Below, piece by piece: positions 8,229-17,427 of a stretch of DNA of 64,000 bases. The position numbers and the translations under genes are program-made. Position 1 is the stretch's first letter. The number at the start of each line of letters is the position of its first letter. Origin of the DNA: CAVSWT01 sp963731745 (lineage in GTDB: Bacteria; Bacteroidota; Ignavibacteria; Ignavibacteriales; Ignavibacteriaceae); the NCBI GenBank assembly GCA_963731745.1, contig CAVSWT010000010.1, positions 372,001 to 436,000 of the forward strand, read 5' to 3'. The notes under the pieces were generated by a model. The model saw only the letters and a list, made by a program, of their open reading frames with translations, had not been told where the DNA came from and did no database searches.

Positions 8229-9117
8229 TAGAATAAAATTCAATTACAATTTCACCGGAACCATCTTGCTTTTGTTTGCATAAAATTTTTGTCCCGAATA
8301 TTCTTCTCAACTTATCTTCAACATCATTTAAATTTGCTGAAAAAGCTGTTGTTTTGGTTGTAAAGGATGGTGCCTTCTTTTTGTGTTCAGTTCCAGTTAA
8401 AAGTTTTTTAACTAATTGTTCAACTTTTCTAACCGAAAGATTTCCCTCTTTCATTTTCTTCAAAGCAAATATTTGCAGTTCTTCTGAAGGAAGATTTATT
8501 AATGCTCTGGCATGTCCGGAGGTAATTTCTTCTTTAACTAAACTATCTTGAATTTCTTTCGGCAGCTTTAAAAGCCTGATTGAATTAGCAACAGTTGACC
8601 TATCTTTACCAACTTTCTCAGCAATTTCTTCTTGAGTTAAACTGCATTCCTCCATAAGGCGCTTATAGGCAAATCCAATTTCAATCGGATTTAATTTTTC
8701 ACGTTGAATATTTTCAATTAAAGCAAAAGCAAGCATACTTTCGTCGCTGTCAACTTTGATTATATATGCCGGTATATCTTTATAGCCAATTTCAATACAT
8801 GCCCGTAATCTTCTTTCACCTGATATTAATTCGAACCCTTGTTCATTAACTCTTCGTACTGTTATTGGTTGAATTAATCCATTTGAAAGAATGGATTTTT
8901 TTAATTCTTCAAGCGCTTCAGGTTCGAAGTGAACTCTTGGCTGAAAAGGATTAGGCTTCACATTACCGATAGGAATTTTTGCCAAGGCATCAATGGTCTG
9001 ACCATCATCTTTTCGAAGATCAGAGTAATCAGCAGTTTCTACTTCTTTATTTTTCACATGCTGCTGATTAATAAGCGCATCCAATCCCCTTCCTAAACTT
9101 GTTTTTAGTTTACTCAT
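8170..9117 (-). CDS. parB: Chromosome-partitioning protein ParB
   Basis: 315 residues. The N-terminal ParB/Spo0J domain begins KIPIGNVKPNPFQPR near 47 and contains the CTP-binding motif GERRLRACIEIG. A KorB-type helix-turn-helix follows (LTQEEIAEKVGKDRSTVANSIRLLKL, near 155-180), then a C-terminal dimerisation region. ParB loads at parS and spreads as a CTP-gated clamp. It is 2 bases downstream of parA, the standard arrangement. I found no 16-bp parS palindrome (TGTTTCACGTGAAACA-like) in the window. Confidence 0.95.
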   Translation of the reverse strand: MSKLKTSLGRGLDALINQQHVKNKEVETADYSDLRKDDGQTIDALAKIPIGNVKPNPFQPRVHFEPEALEELKKSILSNGLIQPITVRRVNEQGFELISGERRLRACIEIGYKDIPAYIIKVDSDESMLAFALIENIQREKLNPIEIGFAYKRLMEECSLTQEEIAEKVGKDRSTVANSIRLLKLPKEIQDSLVKEEITSGHARALINLPSEELQIFALKKMKEGNLSVRKVEQLVKKLLTGTEHKKKAPSFTTKTTAFSANLNDVEDKLRRIFGTKILCKQKQDGSGEIVIEFYSNDELERLFELFEIIDKSYH

Positions 9118-9119
9118 AT

Positions 9120-9896
9120 CTAATTATGTTTTTCTACAGGTGTATTTCTTTGTATTAGTTCAGAAGCAAGAGACATATAGTTTTTGGAGCCTGATGAAAT
9201 AGCATCGTAAAGTATAACGGGTTTGCCATAGCTTGGCGATTCGGATATTCTAACATTTCTATGAATTATCGTTTCAAAAACTTTATCCCCGAAATATTTT
9301 TTAACCTCTTCTGTAACTTGATGAGACAATCGCAATCTTGTGTCAAACATGGTTAATAAAACACCTTCGATAGTTAGGTTTTTATTAAAATGCTGTTTAA
9401 CAATATTTATAGTATTCAATAATTGGCCTAGGCCTTCCAGAGCAAAATATTCGCACTGAACCGGAATTAAAACCGAATCTGCGGCTGACAGAGCATTCAA
9501 AGTAAGTAATCCTAATGAAGGCGGACAATCAATTAAAATATATTCGTAATTATTTTTTATGTTTTCAAGTGCTTTCCTCAGCAGCCCTTCTCTATGTTCA
9601 ATGTCAACCATTTCGATTTCAGCACCAACTAGATTTATATTTGACGGCAAAACGTCAAGATGAGGCATAAAAGAATTTATTGCAACCTCATTTATTTCTT
9701 TTGTTCCGATTAAAACCTCATAAACTGATGGGGTTTGATTATGAATGCTTAAACCCGATGAAGAATTTGCCTGCGGATCAATATCAATTAATAATGTCTT
9801 TTTTTCAGCAGCGGCTAATGACGAAGAAAGATTGATAGAAGTTGTAGTTTTGCCAACTCCTCCTTTTTGATTAGCTATAGCGATAATTTTTGCCAT
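9120..9896 (-). CDS. parA: Chromosome-partitioning ATPase ParA (Soj)
   Basis: 258 residues. A deviant Walker A motif (NQKGGVGKTTTSINL, residues 8-22) contains the signature lysine of MinD/ParA ATPases. LIDIDPQANSSSG (switch I region) and ILIDCPPSLGLLT (Walker B) follow. The length and the absence of an N-terminal HTH mark the chromosomal Soj type rather than a plasmid P1-type ParA. It works with the adjacent parB in origin segregation. The 176 bases upstream (9897-10072) contain no gene and presumably hold its promoter. Confidence 0.95.
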   Translation of the reverse strand: MAKIIAIANQKGGVGKTTTSINLSSSLAAAEKKTLLIDIDPQANSSSGLSIHNQTPSVYEVLIGTKEINEVAINSFMPHLDVLPSNINLVGAEIEMVDIEHREGLLRKALENIKNNYEYILIDCPPSLGLLTLNALSAADSVLIPVQCEYFALEGLGQLLNTINIVKQHFNKNLTIEGVLLTMFDTRLRLSHQVTEEVKKYFGDKVFETIIHRNVRISESPSYGKPVILYDAISSGSKNYMSLASELIQRNTPVEKHN

Positions 9897-10072
9897 TAAA
9901 TTGAACTAATTATAAATGAAATTAATATTATGGAATTAAAGATACACTATAATTCAATTTCATAAAAATATGTATTTAAATATTATTTTCATATATAATT
10001 TGAAAATAAGTTCACTCAAATGCCAAATTCAATTCTTTGCCGCATATAAAAAATTTTAATTTCTCAGCATTC

Positions 10073-10747
10073 TTAAACTTCGATTGTTTCTCCAAAATTA
10101 AGTACCCGTGATGAAATTCCCATTGCTTCAACTTTCTTTTTGAACTCAAACGGGTCCGCTTTAATCACCTCAAAGGTATTATAATGAATTGGAATTGCCA
10201 ATTTTGGATTTACAAATTCAACTGCTTTTACTGCATCTGTAATTCCCATTGTGTAGTTATCTCCAATTGGAAGAAGCATACAATCTATGATATTCATTTC
10301 GCCAATTAATTTCATATCATAAAATAAACCGGTATCGCCTGTGTAATATATTTTTTTCCCTTCAATTGTGAGAATGACACCTGCAGGCTCTCCGCCATAT
10401 CTATGATCCGGAGTTTCGGAACCGTGATGAGCAATGGTGAACTTTACTTTTCCGAAATCAAATTCATGCTCTCCGCCGATATGCATATTATGAGCTTTGA
10501 ATCCTTTTTCCTTACAATAATTTGCAAGTTCATTCACACAAATAAAAAGTGGATTTGTTCGTTCAGCAATTTTCAATGCGTCACCTAAATGATCACCGTG
10601 AGCATGTGAAAGAATAATAAAATCAGCTTTAACATCTTTTGATTTCACTGGTGAAGTTGGATTGTCATCTAGAAATGGATCGATTAAAATTATTTTATTA
10701 TTTGTAGTTATTTGAAATGCCGAATGTGAAAAATACTTTAGTTCCAT
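10073..10747 (-). CDS. UPF0173-type metallo-beta-lactamase-fold hydrolase
   Basis: 224 residues. The start MELKYFSHSAFQI and IDPFLDDNP are typical of UPF0173, a family of short MBL-fold hydrolases. The di-metal motif is HAHGDHLGD (about 49-57), with further ligands in HHGSETPDH, YYTGDTGLF and PIHYNTFE. Substrate is unknown. The ATG has a good ribosome-binding site on the minus strand (GGGAG, 6-7 bases upstream). Confidence 0.9.
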   Translation of the reverse strand: MELKYFSHSAFQITTNNKIILIDPFLDDNPTSPVKSKDVKADFIILSHAHGDHLGDALKIAERTNPLFICVNELANYCKEKGFKAHNMHIGGEHEFDFGKVKFTIAHHGSETPDHRYGGEPAGVILTIEGKKIYYTGDTGLFYDMKLIGEMNIIDCMLLPIGDNYTMGITDAVKAVEFVNPKLAIPIHYNTFEVIKADPFEFKKKVEAMGISSRVLNFGETIEV

Positions 10748-10775
10748 TTTTTCTCCCTGCCGTTAATCAAAACTT

Positions 10776-11243
10776 TTAAGCACTTTTATTTAACTGTTTA
10801 CTAAATGCTTTTAAAGCTTTTGAATTATTAAATTTCATTATTTCGATAATTAGTGAATTATTTAATCGTTCTCTTTTTTGATTAAGTTTTATTCTAATTT
10901 GTTCTGAAATTTCAACTTTATCATTCTTATTTAAGAGTTCAATATTTTCTTTCATTACATCAAGATCACGAACTTTTCCGGAAAGATCCTGAAGCAATTC
11001 AATTCTTTTATAAAATATTAAAAATATTTTTTTGTTGAAACAGATTGTAAACAGTTCCATGTTGTAGCGCACTCTTCTTAACGCAATTCTTACTTGATGT
11101 AAATTTTCCACATTTTTTTCTTGAAGAAAAGTTTTAATGGAAGAATTTAATTGACTTAACCTTTCAGAAATTATTTTAATAGCTGCTTCCTGAAAAGTTA
11201 ATTTTTTACGAAGTCCTTTTAATTCCCATTTCTTTTTTGCCAT
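10776..11243 (-). CDS. CHAD-domain protein
   Basis: 155 residues, a short stand-alone CHAD domain. The hallmark block is VENLHQVRIALRRVRYNMELF near 45-65, with the conserved His and the basic RRVR face. A second half begins DLSGKVRDLDVMKENIELL. CHAD domains bind polyphosphate through basic helices and are often linked to polyphosphate metabolism. A Ppx/GppA enzyme is encoded about 7 kb away, but nothing adjacent proves a link. It is 4 bases from the glycosyltransferase gene, in the same run. Confidence 0.85.
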   Translation of the reverse strand: MAKKKWELKGLRKKLTFQEAAIKIISERLSQLNSSIKTFLQEKNVENLHQVRIALRRVRYNMELFTICFNKKIFLIFYKRIELLQDLSGKVRDLDVMKENIELLNKNDKVEISEQIRIKLNQKRERLNNSLIIEIMKFNNSKALKAFSKQLNKSA

Positions 11244-11247
11244 AGTT

Positions 11248-11916
11248 TTAAGAGAAGATTAACTTTAAAAAACCTTTAATTGTTTGCAAATTTTTCATCT
11301 TACTTTTTTCATTGCCATAAATCGTTGGAATATCTGTAAAACCAATTCTATAATTTTTCTTTGATGCATTAATTAGAATTTCACTTTCAGCTTCAAAACC
11401 ATTCGACGATGGTAGAATATTTTCTAAGATGCTGGTTTTATAAGCTCTAAATCCGCATTGACTATCAATAATTTTTTGCTTTGTTTTTATCGATAATAAT
11501 TTTGATGTAATCTTGTTGCTTAACCTTCTATGAAGCGGCATAGTTGATATGTTATTTAATCGATTTCCTATGACAATATCAAATATATTCATTTTTTCTA
11601 TCAGTGAAGGGATTGATTTAGGGTCATGCTGCAAATCAGAATCTAAAGTAATTGTTATATCCGAATTAATTTCAACTGATTTTTTAAATCCAATATTCAG
11701 CGCGTGGCCTTTTCCGAAATTTTTACTAGAGGGAACTAAAATTGTTCTTTGTGAAGATGGAATTTCTTTTTGTGAATCGTCAGTTGAACCATCATCTACT
11801 GCAATTACAAAATCAACGAAATTTAAAGTTTGTGTTATTATATTATTAAGATTTACGCTTTCATTAAAAAATGGAATAACCGCAGCGACCTTATTTATTC
11901 TGTTTAAGTTGTTCAA
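11248..11916 (-). CDS. Family 2 glycosyltransferase (dolichyl/undecaprenyl-phosphate sugar synthase-like)
   Basis: 222 residues. GT-A fold with VAAVIPFFNES, VDDGSTDDS near 41, and the metal-binding TLDSDLQHDP near 92. CGFRAYK and the GFEAESEI block follow, as in DPM1-like GT2 enzymes that transfer a sugar to a polyprenyl phosphate. There is no C-terminal membrane region, so it is probably a soluble or peripheral synthase. The start appears to be TTG at 11914-11916, which overlaps the 3' end of cdaA by 26 bases; no ATG precedes the conserved region. Confidence 0.85.
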   Translation of the reverse strand: MNNLNRINKVAAVIPFFNESVNLNNIITQTLNFVDFVIAVDDGSTDDSQKEIPSSQRTILVPSSKNFGKGHALNIGFKKSVEINSDITITLDSDLQHDPKSIPSLIEKMNIFDIVIGNRLNNISTMPLHRRLSNKITSKLLSIKTKQKIIDSQCGFRAYKTSILENILPSSNGFEAESEILINASKKNYRIGFTDIPTIYGNEKSKMKNLQTIKGFLKLIFS

Positions 11917-12709
11917 GAATCGCCTTCCAGCCTTTAATTGAAGGAGTTCGAAATGATTCCGTTAATTTTTTTTTCAAAGCATCTCTTGATAAGCCTCTAA
12001 TTAATGTTCCATTTTCGGCGATAGAAATACCGCCTGTTTCTTCCGAAACAATGACACTAACAACATCTGCCTGCTCTGATATTCCTAAACCTGCACGATG
12101 CCTCATACCTAATGATTCACCGTTAATTGTAGTTGTGGTGCTTAACGGAAGAGTACAGCGCGCAGCCTCTATAACATCATTTTTAATTACTACAGCACCA
12201 TCATGAAGAGCTGAACGCGGGAAAAATATTGTTCGTAAAAGATCTTTACTTAGTCTGGCGTTTATCTGTTCGCCTGTTTCAGTGTAGCCTCTAATTCCGG
12301 TTGATTTAACTAAAATCATTAATGCGCCATGCTGATGCTGCGACATTTCGAAAGCAGCTTCAGTAATTATTTCTGCTTCTTGAGGAGAGTTTGATTTGAC
12401 GAATAGAGTAAAAAATCTATTTCGGGCAACAATAACAAGCAGGCGTCTAATTTCAGGCTGGAATAATATGACAAATGCAATTACCCAAATATCTGTGACT
12501 AACTTTAACAGCCAGCTCAATGCGCGTAAATTTAATGCAGTAGCTATAAAATAAAGAACGAATACAATCATCAGCCCTACAAATATCTGAGCGGCAATTG
12601 TACCTTTTAATAAGATATACAATCGATAAGTAATGTAGGTTACTATTGCTATATCCAGTATATCAATAAAGGATACAGTTAAAAATCCAATTTTAAAAAG
12701 ATCGAACAT
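11891..12709 (-). CDS. cdaA: Diadenylate cyclase (c-di-AMP synthase), CdaA type
   Basis: 272 residues. Three hydrophobic helices occupy about residues 10-85, followed by the DisA_N/DAC catalytic domain. The catalytic motifs are intact: SALHDGAVVI (DGA) near 168 and GMRHRAGLGISEQAD (RHR) near 202. The enzyme condenses two ATP into cyclic di-AMP, a messenger for osmolyte and potassium control. It lies 6 bases after folP, the usual neighbour in Bacteroidota and Chlorobi, rather than next to cdaR-glmM as in Firmicutes. Confidence 0.95.
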   Translation of the reverse strand: MFDLFKIGFLTVSFIDILDIAIVTYITYRLYILLKGTIAAQIFVGLMIVFVLYFIATALNLRALSWLLKLVTDIWVIAFVILFQPEIRRLLVIVARNRFFTLFVKSNSPQEAEIITEAAFEMSQHQHGALMILVKSTGIRGYTETGEQINARLSKDLLRTIFFPRSALHDGAVVIKNDVIEAARCTLPLSTTTTINGESLGMRHRAGLGISEQADVVSVIVSEETGGISIAENGTLIRGLSRDALKKKLTESFRTPSIKGWKAILEQLKQNK

Positions 12710-12715
12710 TAATAT

Positions 12716-13552
12716 TTAATTTATTTGATTAAGTAATTTACAAACTTGAACACCATTTTTAACATTGTGTGTTCTTATAATTCGTGCACCATTATTTATT
12801 GCTATACCTTCCATGATTGCTGAAGCAGTTTCTCTCTCATCAATACCTAAATTCAAAGTCTTGCCCAAGAATGATTTTTTTGATAAACCAATTAATATCG
12901 GATAATTCAATTCCTTAAATTCGCTTAAATTTTTTATTAATTCAAAATTATCTTGAATTCTTTTTCCAAAGCCTATTCCCGGATCAATTATTATTTTTGA
13001 AACACCTGCAGCCTCAGCTTTATTTGATTGACCACTTAAGTATTCAAATACTTCTTTTACAACATCCTTATAGCTTGGCTTGTTTTGCATATTTTTGGGT
13101 GTACCTTTAATATGCATAATAACAATTGAAGAATTATACTTTTTTATAATTTGCAGCATTTCAGAATCAAAATTTAATCCGCTAATGTCGTTAATTATTT
13201 GAGCTCCATTTTCAAGAGCGGCTTCTGCAACTTTACTTTTTGTTGTATCAATTGAAATGATTGCATCGGGCCTGTTATGCAATAAATTTTGAAGAACCGG
13301 GATAACTCTATTTATTTCTTCATCATCACTAATGGAATCAGAGCCAGGCTTAGTTGACTCCCCACCGATATCAATTATATCTGCGCCTTCGTCTAACATA
13401 TTAAGGGCACGTTTAACAGCAGCATCAATGTTTAAATATAATCCGCCATCTGAAAAAGAGTCAGGTGTGACGTTTAAAATACCCATTACGTATGCGTTTT
13501 TAAAATCAAATAATTTATTTCCGATTTTATATTTCTTGTAGTTATTGTCCAA
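12716..13552 (-). CDS. folP: Dihydropteroate synthase
   Basis: 278 residues, full length. Signature blocks are GILNVTPDSFSDGG (19-32, pterin site), IDIGGESTKPGSD near 61, SIDTTKSKVAEAALENGA, IDPGIGFGK and the C-terminal RTHNV. It joins p-aminobenzoate to dihydropterin pyrophosphate in folate synthesis. The start seems to be TTG (complement of 13550-13552). folC, a later folate-pathway gene, lies at 57.6-58.9 kb. Upstream spacer 13553-13602 is short and separates it from the GNAT gene. Confidence 0.95.
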   Translation of the reverse strand: MDNNYKKYKIGNKLFDFKNAYVMGILNVTPDSFSDGGLYLNIDAAVKRALNMLDEGADIIDIGGESTKPGSDSISDDEEINRVIPVLQNLLHNRPDAIISIDTTKSKVAEAALENGAQIINDISGLNFDSEMLQIIKKYNSSIVIMHIKGTPKNMQNKPSYKDVVKEVFEYLSGQSNKAEAAGVSKIIIDPGIGFGKRIQDNFELIKNLSEFKELNYPILIGLSKKSFLGKTLNLGIDERETASAIMEGIAINNGARIIRTHNVKNGVQVCKLLNQIN

Positions 13553-13602
13553 ATGAAAGGCAGAATATTTATGATAAAATTATTGTAACAAAATAAAGAT
13601 AA

Positions 13603-14022
13603 TTAAATTACTTTACGTATACGTTCCATTATATTCTCAGGCTTCGATAAATTTTTAAAACCAAATTTTTTATATAACTCGTGAGCATCTTTTGTCCCAA
13701 GTCCCCACCGATGAACGCCTTGTAATTCTTGATATTCCATTATAGTCTTCACTAATAATTTGCCTATCCCCTGCTTACGGTAATCTTCAAGAATAAAAAC
13801 ATCCATCAACCAGGCAAATACTGCAAGATCTGTAACCACTCTTGCAAATCCAACTTGCTTATCATTCACATAAACACCAAAACACAATGAGTTCTCAATT
13901 GATTTCTTTACTGTGGCAAGACTCCTTCCATTTGCCCAGTAAGATTTTTTATCTAAGAATTCATGAATCAAAGGTATATCCAACTTTGATTTATCCGTTG
14001 AAATAATAAATTCATTTTTCAT
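13603..14022 (-). CDS. GNAT-family N-acetyltransferase
   Basis: 139 residues. A single GNAT domain with the acetyl-CoA pyrophosphate loop in LEDYRKQGIGKLLVKTI (about 78-94, Q/RxxGxG/A). Preceding strands VGFARVVTDLAVFAWLMDVFI and the C-terminal LYKKFGF are typical of the YjdJ/PhnO-like small GNATs. Acceptor substrate is unknown. It could head the folP-cdaA-GT2 run. Confidence 0.85.
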   Translation of the reverse strand: MKNEFIISTDKSKLDIPLIHEFLDKKSYWANGRSLATVKKSIENSLCFGVYVNDKQVGFARVVTDLAVFAWLMDVFILEDYRKQGIGKLLVKTIMEYQELQGVHRWGLGTKDAHELYKKFGFKNLSKPENIMERIRKVI

Positions 14023-14058
14023 TTTTTTATTTAGCTAGTAAAAGATGTGATAAAATTG

Positions 14059-14075
14059 ATATATATATATATATA
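14059..14075. repeat. Short (AT)n microsatellite
   Basis: An uninterrupted alternating TA/AT tract of about 17 bases in the spacer between the GNAT gene and the esterase gene. It lies just upstream of the GNAT start. It may be a slippage-prone site affecting the promoter, but that is speculation. Confidence 0.6.
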
Positions 14076-14128
14076 GTTCAATTGTATACTAAACTGACTT
14101 AAAAAATTTACATAGATTTTATCTATCA

Positions 14129-15052
14129 TTAATTAATTATACCAATAGCAGTTAACCAGTTTTTACATGCTTCCGGCCAGGTAGATTCTGTTCCATTTGA
14201 TCTCCCCATTCCATAACCATGACCACCTTTTTCATATATATGAAGTTCACATGGGATTTTATATTTTTTAAGTGCAAGTGCATAGTCAATACTATTTTGA
14301 ATTGGTACAGTTCCGTCATCCATTGAGCCAACTAAAAATGCCGGCGGTGTTTCATTATTCACCTGTAATTCATTTGAATATTTTTTTACTAATTCATCAC
14401 TTGGATGCTCTCCAAGTAAATTAATTCTTGAACCCATGTGAGTAATTGATGAATCCATAGAGATAACGGGATAAATAAGAATAGAAAAATCCGGCCGTGC
14501 ACTTGTAGTATCAGTTGATTCATAGACTTTATCATCATAATGTGTTGACAAGGTGGATGCCAAATGTCCTCCCGCCGAAAAACCCATTACACCAATTTTG
14601 TTAGGATTTATATTCCATTCTTTTGCGCGGCTTCTAACAATTCTTATAGCCTTTTGTGCATCTTGAAGCGGGCCAATAGTTTTATCTTTCATGATTGAAG
14701 AGTTTGGTAATCTGTACTTTAAAACAATTCCTGTAATGCCCAGTGTATTTAGCCAATTTGCAACTTGCGATCCTTCATGAGCGGTTGCAAGCAGTCCGTA
14801 ACCGCCTCCCGGGCATATTATTACCGCTGTGCCATTTGCTGTTTTAGATGGAGCAAGATAGACATCAATTGTTGGATTAGAAACATTTTTCATCCATGAC
14901 CAATCTTTATCTGAACCTGTTTCCACCTTGTAATCCGGATCTTTGATTGCACCAGGAGCCCCGTTAGGCCATAGTTGAATTGTTTCTGTTTGAGCAGAAG
15001 TTGAACTAATAAAAATTAACATACATGCAGCGATCAAATTAATATATTTCAT
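14129..15052 (-). CDS. Exported alpha/beta-hydrolase (carbohydrate esterase-like)
   Basis: 307 residues with a signal peptide (MKYINLIAACMLIFISSTSA). It has the nucleophile elbow GVMGFSAGGHLAS, an oxyanion-hole HGGG-like CPGGGYG, the acid in VGSMDDGTVP, and the catalytic His in EKGGHGYG near the end. The LWPNGAPGA opening is typical of the family of secreted esterases (acetyl-xylan or feruloyl esterase-like) common in Bacteroidota polysaccharide loci. It is 22 bases from the SGNH hydrolase and in line with a Gfo/Idh enzyme. The three may act together on an acylated glycan, which is inference. Confidence 0.85.
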   Translation of the reverse strand: MKYINLIAACMLIFISSTSAQTETIQLWPNGAPGAIKDPDYKVETGSDKDWSWMKNVSNPTIDVYLAPSKTANGTAVIICPGGGYGLLATAHEGSQVANWLNTLGITGIVLKYRLPNSSIMKDKTIGPLQDAQKAIRIVRSRAKEWNINPNKIGVMGFSAGGHLASTLSTHYDDKVYESTDTTSARPDFSILIYPVISMDSSITHMGSRINLLGEHPSDELVKKYSNELQVNNETPPAFLVGSMDDGTVPIQNSIDYALALKKYKIPCELHIYEKGGHGYGMGRSNGTESTWPEACKNWLTAIGIIN

Positions 15053-15074
15053 TATGTGATTTTATTTAAATGAT

Positions 15075-15713
15075 TTAATTATTATTTATTTCATCCGCTA
15101 TTATGCCCGCCATTATTTTTGCTCCTTTTTCATCCGGATGAATCCCATCAAAAAAGTATTCACCTTGTCCGCTCATTTTATGATATAAGTCTATAACCTG
15201 AAGATTATTTTTCACAGCTAATTTTTTTATTAAAGGAATTTCCCAGTTTGTTATAGTTGAATCGTTTATCCCCCATTTTGATTGAAACACCGGCACAGGC
15301 AAGCATACAATAATTTTAGGATTACTTGGAATGGTTTTAAAAGTATCGACTAATGCCTGGTAATCAACGGCATAACTCTCTTCATTCCAATTTTGACTTT
15401 TAGTATCATTAGTTCCCAGCATGAGAATAATTATATCAGGGCGATAAGCAAACACATTAGAAAATTCTTTACAGCTCCAATAAGGGAAATCACCTTTTTT
15501 ACGAAGCGTTGTAGCACTTCTTCCTAAATTTAAGACTGAATAATGTGTACCTAAAATGCTATCGAGAACTACAGGATAACTAGTTTTACTTTGCCAAGCT
15601 AATCCAAATCCCTCTGTGATACTATCTCCAACGCAAGCTACTTTTGTTCTGTTCGAACAGGAAATAAATAATAAAAGTAAAAGTGAAATAGAAATAATTT
15701 TAATCTGATTCAT
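15075..15713 (-). CDS. SGNH/GDSL hydrolase lipoprotein
   Basis: 212 residues. The lipoprotein signal MNQIKIISISLLLLLFISC ends in a lipobox Cys at residue 19. Block I is VACVGDSITEG (catalytic Ser), the block II region is LNLGRSATT, block III is LMLGTNDTKS, and block V is FDGIHPDEKG (catalytic Asp and His). Members deacylate sugars or act as esterases/lipases. Anchoring in the envelope fits a role beside the exported esterase downstream. A Bacteroidota-like -7 box (TATATTTG on the minus strand, complement of 15736-15743) lies 23 bases upstream, but no convincing -33 partner is present. Confidence 0.85.
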   Translation of the reverse strand: MNQIKIISISLLLLLFISCSNRTKVACVGDSITEGFGLAWQSKTSYPVVLDSILGTHYSVLNLGRSATTLRKKGDFPYWSCKEFSNVFAYRPDIIILMLGTNDTKSQNWNEESYAVDYQALVDTFKTIPSNPKIIVCLPVPVFQSKWGINDSTITNWEIPLIKKLAVKNNLQVIDLYHKMSGQGEYFFDGIHPDEKGAKIMAGIIADEINNN

Positions 15714-15890
15714 AATTCTAAAATGAATGTATATCCAAATATAAACAGCTTACGATTAATTTTATATAAAATTGGATTATTAATTATTATCAAATTTATT
15801 GTTATGAAATAATTATTAAGATTACAACGACAAAGTGCGAAATGTTATTATAAATAAGCGGCCAAGTTTTTTGAGTTAAATCATAAGTGA

Positions 15891-16997
15891 TTAATCTTCT
15901 AATCCAATTGTTCTTTTCGTTTTAGCACTCATTCTGGCAGCATCAAGTATTTTCATTACAATCATGTTATTTTCTAATGATGAAAGATCAAATGGATTCA
16001 ATTTTATTTTATTTTTGACAACCGAAGCAAAAAAGGCAAAGGGATCATCATAGGGTTTCTGCATGTCATCAAGCTCATATTTCTTTTCTTTAAATCCATC
16101 ATAACCTTCTGCAATGCGGATGCGTAATGTATTTCGGTTATCAGCATATATTGCTCCATCAAGACCGTAAAGTTCCATATCTTTCCTGCCCATTGGCCAA
16201 TCCCATGAAGGTTGAATAACCGCATTCACACTGTCGTAGGTTAGGATTATTGTTGCATCATCATCCACTTTAGGATTATTTTCAGGCTGCAGCTGCTGAG
16301 TTACCGCTGTAACAAATGTTGGAGTTTTTCCGTTCATTAACCATGTAATTAAATTTACGCCGTAACATCCAAAATCTGTAATTGCCCCGCCGCCGCTTTG
16401 AGCCGGATCAATTAGCCAATCTAAAAACTCACTGTTAACCCCAATTTTTTTGGGGCCTTTATGTCCATCCCGGACAATTACTTTTCGTAAATCACCTATC
16501 GTACCTTCTTTAAGCAAATCATATGCTTTATGGTTTGAAGGATACCAGGTAGTTTCATAATTAGTAAGTAAATGAATTTTATATTTATCGGCAAGAGCTT
16601 TCATTTTATGAGCAGCTTCTAAACTCACAGCTAATGGTTTTTCAACCATGACATTAATTCCTTTTGGGGCACAGACTTCAACAATTTTTAAGTGATCATA
16701 AATAGTCCCAAAGGCTAAAACCGCATCCGGATGTTTAGCTTCAATCATTTCGTCAAGTGTAGTGTAAACAATGCTCATGGGAAAATTATATTGTTTAGAA
16801 TATCGCAAGGCTAAATCTTTATTGGGTTCAACAATTCCCACAATTTTAATATCGCCCCGATCTTTTCGGCCTAATATTCCGTGCACGTGAGTATGAGTAA
16901 GCCCCGCAATTCCAACTTTTAGTGGAGCATCTTGAGCTGATAAATTTATTGATGTCATGATCATTATAATAACTGCAATTAATATTTTTTGCGTCAT
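15891..16997 (-). CDS. Exported Gfo/Idh/MocA-family oxidoreductase
   Basis: 368 residues. The first 22 residues (MTQKILIAVIIMIMTSINLSAQ) are a signal peptide, followed directly by the Rossmann NAD(P)-binding strand LKVGIAGLTHTHVHG. The EKP motif is VMVEKPLAVSLEAAHK near 118-133, and the C-terminal alpha/beta domain contains SGGGAITDFGCYGVNL. Family members oxidise or isomerise sugars; exported versions keep NAD tightly bound. An exported dehydrogenase beside an esterase and an SGNH hydrolase suggests sugar processing outside the cytoplasm. The substrate is unknown. The spacer 16998-17229 holds nothing I can recognise. Confidence 0.85.
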   Translation of the reverse strand: MTQKILIAVIIMIMTSINLSAQDAPLKVGIAGLTHTHVHGILGRKDRGDIKIVGIVEPNKDLALRYSKQYNFPMSIVYTTLDEMIEAKHPDAVLAFGTIYDHLKIVEVCAPKGINVMVEKPLAVSLEAAHKMKALADKYKIHLLTNYETTWYPSNHKAYDLLKEGTIGDLRKVIVRDGHKGPKKIGVNSEFLDWLIDPAQSGGGAITDFGCYGVNLITWLMNGKTPTFVTAVTQQLQPENNPKVDDDATIILTYDSVNAVIQPSWDWPMGRKDMELYGLDGAIYADNRNTLRIRIAEGYDGFKEKKYELDDMQKPYDDPFAFFASVVKNKIKLNPFDLSSLENNMIVMKILDAARMSAKTKRTIGLED

Positions 16998-17229
16998 ATT
17001 TTTAGTGATAATTTTAAATAATAATTAATTAATAAGCGATTAAAAATAAATCATAACAATGATTTTATCTTAAACAAGAAAATTGATATTTATTTAGTTG
17101 CTGATACGAGTTAAATTAACTAGATGTAAGTAGAAAAAAAAAGAGAGCGATTATAGATTGGTACCTATGTGAGGAGATTCTTTTTTTAACTGCTGAACAA
17201 ATCAAGCTTAATCTATATTACCTAAATGA

Positions 17230-17427
17230 CTAGTCATCTAATATTTCTTTAACTCTCCCAACTTCCCCGGTTTCAAGCCTGACCTTAATTCCGTAAGGAT
17301 GCTGAGGAGATTTAGTAAGAATTTCTTTAACAAAGCCGTCGGTTAGTTCCCCTGTCCTTTGGTCATCTTTCATGACAATTTTTACATGAATGCCGGGTTT
17401 AATATCCCGGCGAATTCTTGCATCCAT
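17230..17427 (-). CDS. ywbE: YwbE-family small protein
   Basis: About 65 residues from the ATG at 17425-17427 (MDARIRRDIKPGIHV). A longer in-frame start at 17496 would embed more of the helicase 3' end and exceeds the usual family length of about 60-65. The conserved core reads VKIVMKDDQRTGELTDG then ILTKSPQHPYGIKVRLETGEVGRV, the DUF2196/YwbE signature of an uncharacterised small beta-rich protein. It overlaps the helicase stop by 29 bases in another frame, implying translational coupling to an RNA helicase. Confidence 0.85.
   Translation of the reverse strand: MDARIRRDIKPGIHVKIVMKDDQRTGELTDGFVKEILTKSPQHPYGIKVRLETGEVGRVKEILDD

Noticed and set aside
8170..10072. parS site near parAB
   Set aside because: No TGTTTCACGTGAAACA-like palindrome was found in this stretch or elsewhere on reading the window.
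14059..14075. Phase-variable switch at the (AT)n tract
   Set aside because: The tract is short, lies in a spacer without a defined promoter around it, and nothing shows length variation.
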